A stretch of 64,000 nt of DNA from Gracilibacillus kekensis (GTDB lineage: Bacteria > Bacillota > Bacilli > Bacillales > Amphibacillaceae), in assembly GCF_900143085.1 (NCBI RefSeq), contig NZ_FRCZ01000001.1, forward strand, positions 186,001 through 250,000. Reading direction: 5' to 3'. A model generated the notes under the pieces. That model did not search any database, was not told the DNA's origin, and saw nothing but the letters and a program-made list of their open reading frames with translations. Position 1 is the stretch's first letter. Every line of letters starts with the position of its first letter. A program made the position numbers and the translations under genes. Of the stretch, positions 16,542-26,961 are shown in pieces.

Positions 16542-17480
16542 TTACGAAGCATTATATACAATTGTTTCCCACTGCTGATCGGCTTTTTTAATCGTTTCAT
16601 TTAACTCCAGATTCAATTGTTTCAATTGACTGATAGTTTGATCTACTTTTTGGTACATATCACTGACTTGATCAGCTGATTTATTGATTTTATCCTGGAC
16701 AAACCAATCCATGATTAAGCCGTCGAAGAAATAATCGGCAAAAGTTAAACCACCTGAGATTTCGATGTTCGCTTGAAAAGATTTCCCGATATCATTTAAT
16801 TCATGTGAAAATTTTCTAAGTAAACGCTGTGCCTTATGAGTGGAACGTTCTGCGTCGTCTAAATGACTGTGTTTTAAAGAGGTCGAAATGATTCCACCAC
16901 CAAACATGTCAGCTGTTCCCCAGTTTTTTGCACTGTCTAATGAATCAGTCGCAGCGGATAATGCTCTTTTCACTTCTTCTCCAGCTGCAATCGCCTCTGC
17001 TACTTCTGATTTCTCATCCTGCATCACACCAAGTTGCTCTAATAAATCTAACGCCTCTTGCCCACTCTGATGATTAGAATCTATTAAATGATGATATTTT
17101 TCTTCTAGTAAATTCTGATAACGGACATCCGGCTCACCTAAAGCACGAATCTGTTGATCGAGTTCATCAATATCCTCTTTGATATCTTCTACCGATTCTT
17201 TGGCCTCTTGATATTGTAATTGTGCTCTGACGACTTCTTGTTTTTCCTGATCGAGCTTTTCTAACTTCTTACCAGTAACCGTATAAAATAAATTACTGAT
17301 ACTGATCGACTCTAACTTTTCCACATCTACCTTTTCATCTTGCAATCTTTGATAGTATTCGCTTTTTTGTTTTTCTAATTTCTCTAAATCAACCGATAAT
17401 TCTTTCCGTTCATGTTTTAAACGATTGATTTTTCGTTTTTCCTCTTGAGCTTTAACAATTTTTTGATAAAATGCATCCAT
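16542..17480 (-). CDS. coiled-coil protein of unknown function
   Basis: A 312-residue cytoplasmic protein without signal peptide or membrane helix. Residues about 10-125 are rich in Lys/Glu/Gln heptads and predict a long coiled coil. A central glycine-rich turn (W-G-T-A-D-M-F-G-G-G) is followed by more helices ending in a second coiled coil. I recognise no family function. The ATG at 17480 is preferred because AGAGGTGAT lies just before it. It lies 36 bases downstream of an M48 metalloprotease gene on the same strand, so the two are probably co-expressed. Confidence 0.7.
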   Translation of the reverse strand: MDAFYQKIVKAQEEKRKINRLKHERKELSVDLEKLEKQKSEYYQRLQDEKVDVEKLESISISNLFYTVTGKKLEKLDQEKQEVVRAQLQYQEAKESVEDIKEDIDELDQQIRALGEPDVRYQNLLEEKYHHLIDSNHQSGQEALDLLEQLGVMQDEKSEVAEAIAAGEEVKRALSAATDSLDSAKNWGTADMFGGGIISTSLKHSHLDDAERSTHKAQRLLRKFSHELNDIGKSFQANIEISGGLTFADYFFDGLIMDWFVQDKINKSADQVSDMYQKVDQTISQLKQLNLELNETIKKADQQWETIVYNAS

Positions 17481-17516
17481 TTTTTCTATCACCTCTATTA
17501 CTATATACGAACAGAC

Positions 17517-18665
17517 CTATTGATTCGTTTCACGATTTTTAATTTCTTCTTCAATTCGTGCGATTCGATCAGCAATAGGCGGGTGACTGGAACGCAAAAG
17601 TTTGATCCAGAAAGCAGGCGAAATATCTGTTCTCGATTGTTCTGCTAATTGGTAATAACTTGTTAGTGCAGGTTCCAGGTTTTCCGTTTGTTTTATTGCG
17701 TATCGATCGGCTTGGATTTCCATTTGTCGTGAGACTAACAACTGAACAGGCTGCATTACCATTAATATGATGACTGTTATAAGCAATAGCTTTGTTAATG
17801 ATGGTAGTTTATGAGCATCTATCCAATTGTGTGATAGTTTTTGAAGTGCTAATAAAATGAGCAGACTTAAGACAAGATACAATCCGATTCCCCAGTAAAC
17901 GTGGTGATAAATATAATGCGCAATCTCATGAGCCATGATAAAAAGAATTTCGCTTGTCTCCATACCATTTATCGTGGTGTCCCACAAGACAATGCGAGCA
18001 TGATTAAAAATTCCCGTTACATAAGCGTTATAAGTAGAAACCTTCTCACTTTTGTTAATGACAAAGATATCTGCATCTTCAATCCCTGCCTCTGTTGTTA
18101 AATCGACTATCCCCTGATTAAGCTCGCCATTCTCTAAGGAGCTAAAGTCATCAAATAACGGATCGATCCAAATCGGCTGCACAAACATAACAAATAGCAC
18201 AATCGGAATCGATAGTGCCCATAAAATCCATCCCCATATTACTGGCCATTTTTTAATAACAAAACTTGTCCCAGCTACGATCACAAATAATGATATCCAA
18301 AATAGGCCCGTACTCAGCCACCCTTCCAGTAGCCATGAGAAAAATCCTTGAGTTCGAGTTCCTTCTCTTACACTAATTATGTACCAGGTTACTCGAAACG
18401 GGAAGTGAATGATATAATCTAGTACAATCAAAAATGTAGTATACAAGACAAATTTATATCTCTTTTTTTCTAATCGTTTTATGAACATTGGATGTTTTAC
18501 GAGCCAAGCTAAAATAAGAAGTTGCAAAGGCCACATCGCAAAAAAGAACGCATGGGACATTGCACCATATCTTGAATCACTTAAGGAGTCCAATGGATAG
18601 AGGAAATAAAAGTATAGGAACTGAACAGTTATATATGTTAAATATAAAAAAAATATCTTTTTCAT
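17517..18665 (-). CDS. M48-family membrane metalloprotease
   Basis: A 382-residue integral-membrane zinc protease. Several helices precede the catalytic motif H-E-I-A-H (in I-M-A-H-E-I-A-H-Y), and a downstream glutamate in E-I-Q-A-D-R-Y-A supplies the third zinc ligand. The last part contains S-S-H-P-P-I-A-D-R, a hallmark of Ste24/HtpX-like enzymes. These proteases act in membrane-protein quality control. The ATG at 18665 follows CGGAGATTACGC; the longer frame from 18728 lacks a ribosome site. Confidence 0.87.
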   Translation of the reverse strand: MKKIFFLYLTYITVQFLYFYFLYPLDSLSDSRYGAMSHAFFFAMWPLQLLILAWLVKHPMFIKRLEKKRYKFVLYTTFLIVLDYIIHFPFRVTWYIISVREGTRTQGFFSWLLEGWLSTGLFWISLFVIVAGTSFVIKKWPVIWGWILWALSIPIVLFVMFVQPIWIDPLFDDFSSLENGELNQGIVDLTTEAGIEDADIFVINKSEKVSTYNAYVTGIFNHARIVLWDTTINGMETSEILFIMAHEIAHYIYHHVYWGIGLYLVLSLLILLALQKLSHNWIDAHKLPSLTKLLLITVIILMVMQPVQLLVSRQMEIQADRYAIKQTENLEPALTSYYQLAEQSRTDISPAFWIKLLRSSHPPIADRIARIEEEIKNRETNQ

Positions 18666-18751
18666 GCGTAATCTCCGTTTTTTAATGAAGTTTAAACATC
18701 TATTGTCACTATTATACACATCGCTCAAAAAATATAGAATACTGAAGAAAG

Positions 18752-18777
18752 TAAAAAACCGAACACAAGGAGTTCGG
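18752..18777 (-). terminator. intrinsic terminator of lplJ transcript
   Basis: On the minus strand CCGAAC pairs with GTTCGG across seven bases and is followed by TTTTTT. It lies about 200 bases after lplJ, beyond the repeat array, and before the protease gene. Confidence 0.75.
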
Positions 18778-18809
18778 CTTACTAGATTAAGGATTGTAAC
18801 CAGTGATTC

Positions 18810-18966
18810 TTCACGGGATAACTGGTCTTCTTGACGGGATAATTCCTTGGCTTCACGGGATATTGTCTTCGCTTAACGGGATAAAAAGACTTATCCCGTT
18901 AAGAGAGTAATATATCCTGTGAAGCTGACTACTTATCCCGTCTAGAGAATTACATATCCAGTGAAA
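18810..18966. repeat. symmetrical array of eight 12-bp half-sites, about 21-bp spacing
   Basis: Four copies of a TTMACGGGATA-type motif at about 18810, 18831, 18853 and 18873 are followed by four inverted copies at about 18891, 18912, 18933 and 18954. The innermost pair is perfect (TTAACGGGATAA, 18873-18884, and TTATCCCGTTAA, 18891-18902). Each outer copy is the complement of its mirror partner, so the whole region can fold as one long interrupted hairpin. Spacing is 20-22 bases. Confidence 0.85.
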
Positions 18967-18984
18967 AAAATTCACATGCGATTA

Positions 18985-19980
18985 TTAATAAATTAATCCA
19001 AGGAAATCCTCTTTTGTAATTTTACCAAGATAGTGTGATACGTCTAACTCACTTAATGCTTCGTTTATTGCTGTACGTTCGTATCGTACACCATTTAATT
19101 TTTCTTCTAATTCTTTGACATCGCCCACACCAAAGAAATCACCATAAATCGTACATTGTTCGATGATTCCTTTGTGAACGTCTAAGCGCACATCTACTAA
19201 ACCACCATCAAACTTGTGGGAATGCTGAATATTAAATTTTGGTGATTTTCCAAAGTTCCACTCCCATTGTTGGTAACGTTCTTTTGATAGTTGGTGAATA
19301 TTATCCCAATCTTCATCTGTTAATTCATATTTTGGCACATCTGCCACATTGTCTACTTCAAAAACATGTTTTAAAATATGTGCTTTTAAATCATCCATTG
19401 AAAGCTTTTCATCCATGAATTCTGAAATATTAGCTACTCGACTGCGGATCGATTTAATACCTTTTGATTTTATTTTTTCAGTTTTTACGTTTAACGAACG
19501 TACGACGTTTTCAATCTCCGAATCATACATCAATGTGCCGTGACTAAACATACGTCCTTTCGTTGTAAATTGGGCATTACCAGAAATTTTACGTCCATCT
19601 GCGACAAGATCATTTCTACCTTTTAGTTCAGCAGGTACTCCTAGCTTTTTTAGCGCTTCCACTACAGGCTCTGTGAACTTTGCAAAATTGTGAAAGCTAT
19701 CACCGTCATCTTTTGTGATAAAGCTAAAATTCAAGTTACCTTCATCATGGTAGACAGCTCCTCCGCCTGACAAACGACGAACTACTTTTATACCATTTTC
19801 ATCGACGTAATCAGTATTAATTTCCTCTACTGTGTTCTGATTCTTTCCGATAATAATCGATGGTTGATTAATATAAAATAACAGATATGTATCTTCTTCC
19901 CCAAACTTCTTCAGTACATATTCTTCTATTGCTAAATTTATTTGTGGATCGGTAATCCCTTTATTATCAATGAATTTCAT
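18985..19980 (-). CDS. lplJ: lipoate-protein ligase LplJ
   Basis: A 331-residue ligase, the same length as B. subtilis LplJ, that uses ATP to activate lipoate and attach it to lipoyl domains of oxo-acid dehydrogenases and GcvH. The N-terminal catalytic domain shows I-G-K-N-Q-N and R-R-L-S-G-G-G-A-V-Y-H-D (the lipoyl-AMP loop), and N-F-S-F, followed by G-R-N-D-L-V-A-D-G-R-K-I-S-G-N-A-Q with the catalytic lysine. A C-terminal accessory domain covers about 250-331. The neighbour yhfH at 20140 is also adjacent in B. subtilis. Confidence 0.95.
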   Translation of the reverse strand: MKFIDNKGITDPQINLAIEEYVLKKFGEEDTYLLFYINQPSIIIGKNQNTVEEINTDYVDENGIKVVRRLSGGGAVYHDEGNLNFSFITKDDGDSFHNFAKFTEPVVEALKKLGVPAELKGRNDLVADGRKISGNAQFTTKGRMFSHGTLMYDSEIENVVRSLNVKTEKIKSKGIKSIRSRVANISEFMDEKLSMDDLKAHILKHVFEVDNVADVPKYELTDEDWDNIHQLSKERYQQWEWNFGKSPKFNIQHSHKFDGGLVDVRLDVHKGIIEQCTIYGDFFGVGDVKELEEKLNGVRYERTAINEALSELDVSHYLGKITKEDFLGLIY

Positions 19981-20139
19981 CTATTCATTACACTCCTTTA
20001 TATTTTTCTCATTAACTATCAGTATAAAAGATCAACGTTGATAAAACAATTTTTTGAAATTGTACTAATACAAAGTATTGATTTTTTTATTTTGTTATAA
20101 TACAATATGCGTACGACACTCTTTTGGGAGGGTATCTAA

Positions 20140-20268
20140 ATGATCAACATCTTAGAATTCTTTCGCAACATTCCCAGAAAAAAGTGTAACAAGTGCGGAA
20201 ATGATATTGTAGAACAAGCAGACTGTTATCATAACACCTGTGATAACTGCAGTCATCCCGCCATTTAA
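20140..20268 (+). CDS. yhfH: YhfH-family small zinc-ribbon protein
   Basis: A 42-residue protein. It begins M-I-N-I-L-E-F-F-R-N-I-P-R-K-K, then has a C-x-x-C (Cys16, Cys19) and a C-x-x-C (Cys34, Cys37) pair with one extra Cys29, typical of a zinc ribbon. Length and pattern match B. subtilis YhfH, which lies in the same neighbourhood as lplJ. The ribosome site is GGGAGGGT. Function is unknown. A terminator follows at 20387. Confidence 0.85.
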   Translation: MINILEFFRNIPRKKCNKCGNDIVEQADCYHNTCDNCSHPAI

Positions 20269-20386
20269 CCTGTTAATGTCTTTTACACCCATATCTTTCG
20301 TTTCTTTCATCCTTCTTATCCTGCTGAACAAGGATGATGAACATTCCCATCCAATTAATCGAGATATATGTGAAAGACAGACACCT

Positions 20387-20413
20387 GCAGCTAATCATTA
20401 GCTGCTTTTTTTT
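20387..20413 (+). terminator. intrinsic terminator after yhfH
   Basis: GCAGCTAA and TTAGCTGC form a perfect 8-bp stem with a 3-base loop, followed by eight T residues. Confidence 0.9.
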
Positions 20414-20434
20414 GTGTATTTTTTATAGAAAAAA

Positions 20435-20590
20435 AGCGCAGGGTGCCGTTTAAAAACGTAGCGACTGGAGCGAATCAACTGAGATAAAGGAATCACGGTG
20501 AGTTTACGAACCGATGATGACTTATCGTAGGGTGATTTCGTGAAGTCGCCTAGTTTTTGGCGCTTGGAGCTGGACGTCGCTAGATACAGA
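20435..20590. repeat. dispersed REP/bcr-like element
   Basis: A roughly 155-bp GC-richer stretch begins near GCGCAGGGTGCCG and ends near TTGGAGCTGGACGTCGCT. It contains complementary segments, such as AGCGAC near the start and GTCGCT at the end, and has no coding capacity. It resembles intergenic dispersed repeats I know from Bacillaceae genomes. Only one copy is in the window, so its repeat nature is inferred. It lies between convergent yhfH and hemY. Confidence 0.55.
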
Positions 20591-20635
20591 ATTTCGAATA
20601 ATCCACAGCCACTTATTTTATAATTTCCTAAACAA

Positions 20636-20669
20636 TAAAAAAAGCAGAGGAACCTGTTGTTACTCTGCT
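20636..20669 (-). terminator. terminator of the hem operon, overlapping the hemY stop
   Basis: On the minus strand AGCAGAG pairs with CTCTGCT around the stop codon region of hemY, and TTTTTTT follows. The stem uses the last hemY codons. Confidence 0.8.
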
Positions 20670-22054
20670 AAGAAATCCATTATTTTATCTACTGCTGCTT
20701 CGCCTTGATCAATGCAATCTGGAATTCCAATACCTCGATAGGGACTTCCAGCTACGAATACACCCGGAAGGTTATCATTTAAGTCGCTTTCTAATTGTTC
20801 GACTCGTTGCTTATGTCCAATTCGATACTGTGGCATAGCATTTTTCCAACGAGACACTACCGTGAATAATGGTTTCTCATCTATTTTCATAATCTTATTT
20901 AAATCATGCAATACCAGTTCTTCTAATGATTCATCAGAAAGGTCTACAATATCTTCATCACCTGGACGGCCTACATAACAGCGTAATAATGCTTTACCCT
21001 CTGGTGCCGCTGTTTCTGGCCATTTTTTATGGGTCCAGGTGCATGCGGTAATTCGATAATTGCTATTACGTGATACGACAAAACCTGTTCCATCGATATC
21101 TTCTTTTATGGCAGATTGGTCAAAAGCTAACGCAACATTAGCAACAGAAGTAGCTTTCATCTCCACTAATTCTGAGACAAAATCATAAGACGTTAACATC
21201 TGTTTCATAACAGGATAAGGAGTAGCGATTAACACCGCATCACTTTGCAGTTCCTTTCCATTTTGCATTGTTAATTGGTAACCATCTTCTTTTTTAGAAA
21301 TTTCTTTTACCTCGGTTTGCTTGGACACCACGTCGCCTAAAGCATCTTCTAATGCATCAACTAGTGTTTGTAAGCCACCATTAATACTATAAAACATGCT
21401 TCGCTTTTTTGCCGAGGTCTTTGGTGGTGCTGGCATTGTTTTTTGCAACCCTTTAATCAGACTGCCATATTTTTGTTCTAGTTGATAGAAATTTGGAAAG
21501 GTGGCCATCAAACTTAAATCATCCATATCTCCTGCATAAATACCGGACAGTAATGGTTCTATTAAGTTTTCAACAACTTCATCACCTAAACGTCTTCTAA
21601 AGAACTTACCTAACGATTGGTCTTCAGCAGGTTCACCTTTTGGTTTGACAAAATCCATGCCAGCTCGTAGTTTACCAGTAAAACTGAATAGACTGGAGTT
21701 TAGAAATGGTTTTACTTGTGTTGGAATACCCATAAAGGAACCTTGTGGCATCGAATGGAGTTCATCCCCCACTAAAATGTAGGATTTACCTGTTCCATTC
21801 TTAACAAGTTTACCTCCAATACCAACATCTTGCGCAAGACGTTCAGCAGATTGCTTTCGAATTAAAAAGGAATCAGGTCCACGTTCAATCGTGAATCCAT
21901 CGCGACGTTCTGTTTCTATTTTTCCGCCTAGCCGGTTACCAGCCTCCACTAATTGTAAGTGGTAGTCTAAGCCTTCTTCCTTTATCTTTTTATTTAAATA
22001 ATAAGCGGCAGTAAGTCCTGCTATTCCGCCGCCTATAATAGTTATTTTTTTCAT
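20660..22054 (-). CDS. hemY: coproporphyrinogen III oxidase HemY/CgoX
   Basis: A 464-residue FAD enzyme that oxidises coproporphyrinogen III to coproporphyrin III in the Gram-positive haem pathway (it also accepts protoporphyrinogen). The N-terminal dinucleotide-binding motif is [14 protein letters not shown], followed by G-G-K-I-E-T and E-R-G-P-D-S-F-L. The C-terminal [12 protein letters not shown] motif completes FAD binding. The start overlaps the hemH stop by four bases. It is the last gene of hemE-hemH-hemY. Confidence 0.95.
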   Translation of the reverse strand: MKKITIIGGGIAGLTAAYYLNKKIKEEGLDYHLQLVEAGNRLGGKIETERRDGFTIERGPDSFLIRKQSAERLAQDVGIGGKLVKNGTGKSYILVGDELHSMPQGSFMGIPTQVKPFLNSSLFSFTGKLRAGMDFVKPKGEPAEDQSLGKFFRRRLGDEVVENLIEPLLSGIYAGDMDDLSLMATFPNFYQLEQKYGSLIKGLQKTMPAPPKTSAKKRSMFYSINGGLQTLVDALEDALGDVVSKQTEVKEISKKEDGYQLTMQNGKELQSDAVLIATPYPVMKQMLTSYDFVSELVEMKATSVANVALAFDQSAIKEDIDGTGFVVSRNSNYRITACTWTHKKWPETAAPEGKALLRCYVGRPGDEDIVDLSDESLEELVLHDLNKIMKIDEKPLFTVVSRWKNAMPQYRIGHKQRVEQLESDLNDNLPGVFVAGSPYRGIGIPDCIDQGEAAVDKIMDFLAE

Positions 22055-22986
22055 GACTGATCATCACTTTGCAGTTTTTCAAGAACTACTCCTGCTAAAG
22101 TTTCAATAAAGAGTGGTTCAACGTTTGGCATTGGTGGTCGATAATAATCTACATCAATTTCCTCACAAACCACCTTACATTCGTAATCATTGTCATACAA
22201 TACTTCTAAGTGGTCTGCAACAAAGCCAACAGGTGCATAAATGAAGGAGCGGTAACCTTTTTGTTCAAAAAGATCTCTCGTTAAATCTTGCACATCTGGT
22301 CCTAACCACGGATCAGGTGTATTTCCTTCACTTTGCCAGCCAATTTCAACATTAGGTATACCTGTTTGCTGCTGAATCAACTCTGCAGTACGTTCTAATT
22401 GTTGTGGATACGGATCACCATTTTGTAAAATTTTCTCTGGTAAACTGTGGGCTGATACAACAAGCACCGCTTTATCCTTATCCTCAATCTTTTGATACTC
22501 TTGCTTAATGGCATCAGACCAATAGCTGATGAAACCTTCTGCATCATACCAGCTTTCGACAGACTGGATTGCGATACCATATTTTTCTGCTTCTTCTTGT
22601 GCTCTGCCGTTATAGGACTTTACACTGAAGGTAGAATAATGTGGTGCCAATACAATCGAAATAGCTTCTTTAATACCATCTTCCGCCATTTGTGCTACCG
22701 CATCCTCGATAAAAGGTTCAATGTGTTTTAAACCAAGATAGTAGACAAACTCTACATCGTCTTGTTTTTCGTTAAGTTGATTTTCAAGCGCTGTTGCCTG
22801 TTCTTTTGTAATACGTGCTAAAGGTGAAATACCACCAATTGCCTGATATCGTTCTGTTAAGTCATCCAACATTTCTTGGGTTGGTTTGCGACCATGGCGA
22901 ATATGGGTATAATATCGTTCAATATCCGCTTCTTGGTATGGTGTACCATATGCCATTACGAGTAATCCTACTTTTTTCTTTGCCAT
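22051..22986 (-). CDS. hemH: coproporphyrin ferrochelatase HemH/CpfC
   Basis: A 311-residue ferrochelatase that inserts Fe2+ into coproporphyrin III. The metal-site histidine is in [10 protein letters not shown] and the second acidic motif is in [10 protein letters not shown]. The protein begins [13 protein letters not shown], as in Bacillus homologues, and has the monomeric length without a [2Fe-2S] extension. Coupled to hemY by a four-base overlap and 20 bases after hemE. Confidence 0.95.
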   Translation of the reverse strand: MAKKKVGLLVMAYGTPYQEADIERYYTHIRHGRKPTQEMLDDLTERYQAIGGISPLARITKEQATALENQLNEKQDDVEFVYYLGLKHIEPFIEDAVAQMAEDGIKEAISIVLAPHYSTFSVKSYNGRAQEEAEKYGIAIQSVESWYDAEGFISYWSDAIKQEYQKIEDKDKAVLVVSAHSLPEKILQNGDPYPQQLERTAELIQQQTGIPNVEIGWQSEGNTPDPWLGPDVQDLTRDLFEQKGYRSFIYAPVGFVADHLEVLYDNDYECKVVCEEIDVDYYRPPMPNVEPLFIETLAGVVLEKLQSDDQS

Positions 22987-23006
22987 GATGAATATGCATC
23001 CTTTCT

Positions 23007-24038
23007 TTATCGTTGTGAGTACTGATGAACAAATTCAGTTAGTTTTTTGAGTCGATCTGGACTAATTTCTGGTGTTACTCCATGTCCTAAATTAAATATG
23101 TGACTTGGATGCTGCTTTCCTTCGTCAATAATTTGTTTTGTTTTTTCTTCAACCACTTGCCAGTCCGATAACAAAAAGGCTGGATCCAGGTTACCTTGCA
23201 GTGCTTTTGTAACATCTAAATCACGTGCCTCTGCAATCGACATTCTCCAATCAAGTCCGATTACGTCTACTGGTAAGTCATTCCACTCTTTAATAAGATG
23301 ACTAGCTCCAACCCCAAACGTAATTAACGGTACGTTTGTATCACGTAATTCACTGAAAATACGGTTCATAATCGGTTTAATGTAGGTGCGATAATCTGTT
23401 ACATTTAACGCCCCTACCCACGAATCGAAAATTTGAATTGCCTGTGCTCCGGCATTTACTTGGGCTTTGACATAGGTAATCGTCATATCTGCTAATTTAT
23501 CCATTAACATAAACCATGCCTTTGAATCACTATACATTAATGCTTTGGTCTTATGATAATTTTTAGAAGGTCCACCTTCGATCATATAACTTGCCAGTGT
23601 AAAAGGTGCACCACTGAAACCGATCAATGGTACATTCAATTGTTCTTTTGTTAATAGACGAATTGTGTCCATTACGTATGGGACATCACTTTCTGGATCG
23701 ATTGTCCCTAATTTCTCAATATCACTGAGAGAAGTAATCGGCTTATCAATTACAGGACCGATTCCTGACTTGATTTCAACGTCGACTCCGATCGCTGGTA
23801 AGGGTGACATAATATCCTTATAGAGGACTGCCGCATCTACATCATACATCTCAACTGGTAATCTTGTTACATAGGCACAAAGTTCTGGTTGATGTGTAAT
23901 TTCAAATAAAGAATATTTCTTTTTTAACTCTCGATATTCTTTTTGCGATCTACCCGCTTGTCGCATGTACCAGACAGGTGTGTAGTCTGTTTCTTCTCCT
24001 CTGAATGCTTTTAAAATTGTATCATTGAATTTTGTCAT
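23007..24038 (-). CDS. hemE: uroporphyrinogen decarboxylase
   Basis: A 343-residue TIM-barrel enzyme that removes four carboxyl groups from uroporphyrinogen III to give coproporphyrinogen III. The signature [11 protein letters not shown] is at the N terminus, and the second signature [12 protein letters not shown] is in the middle. The ATG at 24038 is used because AAAGGATGG precedes it; an ATG at 24047 falls inside that ribosome site. First gene of the hem operon; a 127-base gap separates it from pbpF. Confidence 0.95.
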   Translation of the reverse strand: MTKFNDTILKAFRGEETDYTPVWYMRQAGRSQKEYRELKKKYSLFEITHQPELCAYVTRLPVEMYDVDAAVLYKDIMSPLPAIGVDVEIKSGIGPVIDKPITSLSDIEKLGTIDPESDVPYVMDTIRLLTKEQLNVPLIGFSGAPFTLASYMIEGGPSKNYHKTKALMYSDSKAWFMLMDKLADMTITYVKAQVNAGAQAIQIFDSWVGALNVTDYRTYIKPIMNRIFSELRDTNVPLITFGVGASHLIKEWNDLPVDVIGLDWRMSIAEARDLDVTKALQGNLDPAFLLSDWQVVEEKTKQIIDEGKQHPSHIFNLGHGVTPEISPDRLKKLTEFVHQYSQR

Positions 24039-24165
24039 TTTTTCCATCCTTTTTTACTATTCCATTCTACTATAGAAGTTTTGACCTATCCTGTATAGTA
24101 TTTTTATAAAAAGTTCACTAAATTGTAATTATTATAACTAAAAAGTAATTGTAAATAGTTATGAA

Positions 24166-26349
24166 TCAAAAGTCAATTTTTAAGGACGCGATATTGGAAG
24201 GTTCTCCTTCTTTGTTGGTTAGTGGATTGTATGGAACCACATAATACTCCCGTGTATTAAATACATTGACTCGATCTATTTTATACGACCCTTTACCTTC
24301 TACTTCACCGATCAATTGATCTCCTTCATCTGTTTGTTCATAAATTCGATAAATAACTCTACTATCATCAGTCGGAGTCCAATTCAAGACACCATTAAAT
24401 ATAGAAAAACCCCCAAATTCAATTGTCGCTGTTACATCTTCAATTACTGGTAATTCAATTGGTTCTGGTAAATCTTCGACATCATCTGGCTTAGTGAATT
24501 TTTCTGTAAGGGGCTTTTGTTTATCTATTTCTGTCAATATCGATTTTGTTAAACGTGTCGAAGCTTCTGAACCAGTTGTTAAATAATTTTCACTTGTTGC
24601 AGATTCATATCCAATCCATGTTGTCATTACATAATCAGGTGTAATCCCAGTGAACCAGGCATCTTTCACAGCGCCATCGACCTTTGGATGTTGGGTAGAG
24701 CCTGTTTTTCCTGCTAACGCTTTTGGATACTCTCCTGCTTTTGCAGTTCCTTCATTCACTACTGCCTCTAACATTCGTAACATATTCCACGAAGTTTGTG
24801 AGTTAAATACATTTATTTTCTCTTCTTGTTTTGGTTGCAAACGTTCTTGGTCACGGTCATATACCGCTGCAATACTGCTGGACTCGAGCCATTCTCCACG
24901 ATGAATAAAGGTACGATAGCCTTCGGTTATTTGAATTGGGGTAAGTCCTGTTTCAAGTCCTCCTAAAGCAATTGCTAACCCATTATCCTCTATATTTAGT
25001 TTCATTTTTTCCAAAATCGACTTACTATACTCGATACCGATTTGATCCAGCAACCATACAGCAGGTGCATTTTTGGACTCAACAACTGCTTGGTATTGTG
25101 TCACTTCGTCGTCATAATGACCATCGGCATTACCTACCCGGTAACCATCATAATCAATATCACGATCAGGGATCAGGTCATAGGGCGAGAATTTCCTTAA
25201 TTGCATTGCTGGTCCATATACAGCTAATGGCTTGATCACTGAACCTGGTTGCTTTTTAGTAATGAGATGGTTGGTATCACTCAATTCGAAATCTCTACCC
25301 GCTATTAATGCTCGCAATTTACCTGTTTCTTGTTCCATTAATACAAAACTACCATTAATCGACTCATTAGATCCGTGAAAAAAATCACTCTTTTGCATTT
25401 GATTGTATGCTATTTTTTGGGCGGTTGGATCCATGTTGACCTGAATCGTATAACCACCTCTCTTGAGTGCTTCTCTACTTAAGCCATAGGATTGTTCTAA
25501 TTCTTCTAATACGTATGCGAAATAGTCATCCAACCATGGGTCTCTTTCATCTTTTTGTGATTTGAGGTTAATCGATGTTGCTTGTAAATCCAACATTTCT
25601 TCTGTTGAAATAGTATCATTGTTAGCCATTTGCTGTAATACAAGGTCTCTTCGTTGCTTAGCTGCTTCGAGGTCGTTCTGTGGACTATATGTATTTGGTG
25701 CTTTCACCATTGCAGCTAACAATGCACCCTCTTCTACATTTAAATCCTCTATATTTTTTCCGAAAAAATAATCAGCTGCAGTACCTACTCCATAAATGCC
25801 ATGTGCTAAGTATATTTCGTTTAAATATAATTCCAATATCTTTGATTTACTATAATTGCGTTCTAAATAAATCGATGCCATTACTTCTTTTGTTTTTCTC
25901 ATCCATGTTTTATCATTAACTAAAAATAAGTTTTTAGCCAATTGTTGGGTAATCGTGCTAGCACCTTCCACTTTACTCATTGCTAAAATATCACGGTAAA
26001 CGGCGCGTGCAACAGCCGGGAAGGAAACGCCAGCATGCTCATAGAAACGCTGGTCTTCCATTGCAATAAATGCTTCTTCAACATGGTCTGGAATTTGATC
26101 GATGGTCACATAATCCCTGTTTTCCGTATAAAGTTTTCCAATTACTGTTCCATCTTCTGCTACAACTGTAGAAGCAGCAGGTAAAATAACTGCCTTTTCA
26201 TCAAAAATAAAGCGTCCGCCAAAAATAATAAATAAATAACCTACGATCGATAATAACAGCATTGCCGACACGGTAAGAGTGATCCATTTATATCTTTTGA
26301 TCCGATCCCATACAGAACGAAATATCGTTCGCAATTTCTCTTTATCCAA
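24166..26349 (-). CDS. pbpF: class A penicillin-binding protein (PbpF-like)
   Basis: A 727-residue bifunctional cell-wall enzyme. A short cytoplasmic tail and one membrane helix (about 22-44) precede the glycosyltransferase domain, with catalytic Glu98 in A-M-E-D-Q-R-F-Y-E-H. The transpeptidase domain has S-V-I-K (SxxK), S-K-N (SxN) and K-T-G-S. The C terminus adds a fibronectin-like domain. Its place between hemE and yhgC matches B. subtilis pbpF. The TTG start follows AAAGGTGG. It polymerises and crosslinks peptidoglycan. Confidence 0.93.
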   Translation of the reverse strand: MDKEKLRTIFRSVWDRIKRYKWITLTVSAMLLLSIVGYLFIIFGGRFIFDEKAVILPAASTVVAEDGTVIGKLYTENRDYVTIDQIPDHVEEAFIAMEDQRFYEHAGVSFPAVARAVYRDILAMSKVEGASTITQQLAKNLFLVNDKTWMRKTKEVMASIYLERNYSKSKILELYLNEIYLAHGIYGVGTAADYFFGKNIEDLNVEEGALLAAMVKAPNTYSPQNDLEAAKQRRDLVLQQMANNDTISTEEMLDLQATSINLKSQKDERDPWLDDYFAYVLEELEQSYGLSREALKRGGYTIQVNMDPTAQKIAYNQMQKSDFFHGSNESINGSFVLMEQETGKLRALIAGRDFELSDTNHLITKKQPGSVIKPLAVYGPAMQLRKFSPYDLIPDRDIDYDGYRVGNADGHYDDEVTQYQAVVESKNAPAVWLLDQIGIEYSKSILEKMKLNIEDNGLAIALGGLETGLTPIQITEGYRTFIHRGEWLESSSIAAVYDRDQERLQPKQEEKINVFNSQTSWNMLRMLEAVVNEGTAKAGEYPKALAGKTGSTQHPKVDGAVKDAWFTGITPDYVMTTWIGYESATSENYLTTGSEASTRLTKSILTEIDKQKPLTEKFTKPDDVEDLPEPIELPVIEDVTATIEFGGFSIFNGVLNWTPTDDSRVIYRIYEQTDEGDQLIGEVEGKGSYKIDRVNVFNTREYYVVPYNPLTNKEGEPSNIASLKIDF

Positions 26350-26456
26350 ACTGTTACACCACCTTTCTTCTAAATTTCGACAATAGTTTTATTTTATCAT
26401 AGAATGTAAGAAAGAGACGAATGTTATAATTAATCTAAGATTGGAGGAGATCGATT

Positions 26457-26954
26457 GTGAAAGCTTATATGACGAATGGAACTTATCCATTTTTAGAAAA
26501 ATTAAAAGAAAAGCAACACACCTCACCTTTTCTTCTTTTACACAACGGAGTCAAAACGGTTGCCTATTATGAAGATACAAAACCAACTATTTTTGAATCG
26601 AGTAGAGATTATCATGTTCTTGAAAAAGTTGGGACTTTAACAGAAACAGGTTTTTGCAGCATGTCACACCTCCCTGTAACAGAGGAAGGGAAGCCAATTT
26701 TTGAAATGGATTTTAAACAAAAAGTAAAAGAAATCACTCTAGTTGATGGCGTGATTGCTTCGAGAATCTTACAACCAGAACGTGGACACTCTTATATTTT
26801 ATTAGTGGAATGGCAGGAACAGAAGTATTTTCAGAAATGGAAAAGCACTGAGCCTTTACCAACTAAGAAAAAGGATTCTTATATTTCTGGGGAGGTCTAT
26901 ACTGAGACTTTTGACGTTGGAGAAGAGGAAGAATTTGGAGAAGAGGAAGAATAA
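26457..26954 (+). CDS. hmoB: haem-degrading monooxygenase HmoB (YhgC)
   Basis: A 165-residue protein matching B. subtilis HmoB/YhgC (166 residues). HmoB opens the porphyrin ring and releases iron. The C-terminal half (about 65-155) is the antibiotic-biosynthesis-monooxygenase fold, with the V-E-W-Q-E-Q-K-Y-F-Q-K-W-K strand-helix. The extreme C terminus is acidic. A GTG start follows GGAGGAG. The gene is divergent from pbpF, next to haem synthesis genes, as in B. subtilis. Confidence 0.87.
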   Translation: MKAYMTNGTYPFLEKLKEKQHTSPFLLLHNGVKTVAYYEDTKPTIFESSRDYHVLEKVGTLTETGFCSMSHLPVTEEGKPIFEMDFKQKVKEITLVDGVIASRILQPERGHSYILLVEWQEQKYFQKWKSTEPLPTKKKDSYISGEVYTETFDVGEEEEFGEEEE

Positions 26955-26961
26955 AAACTAA

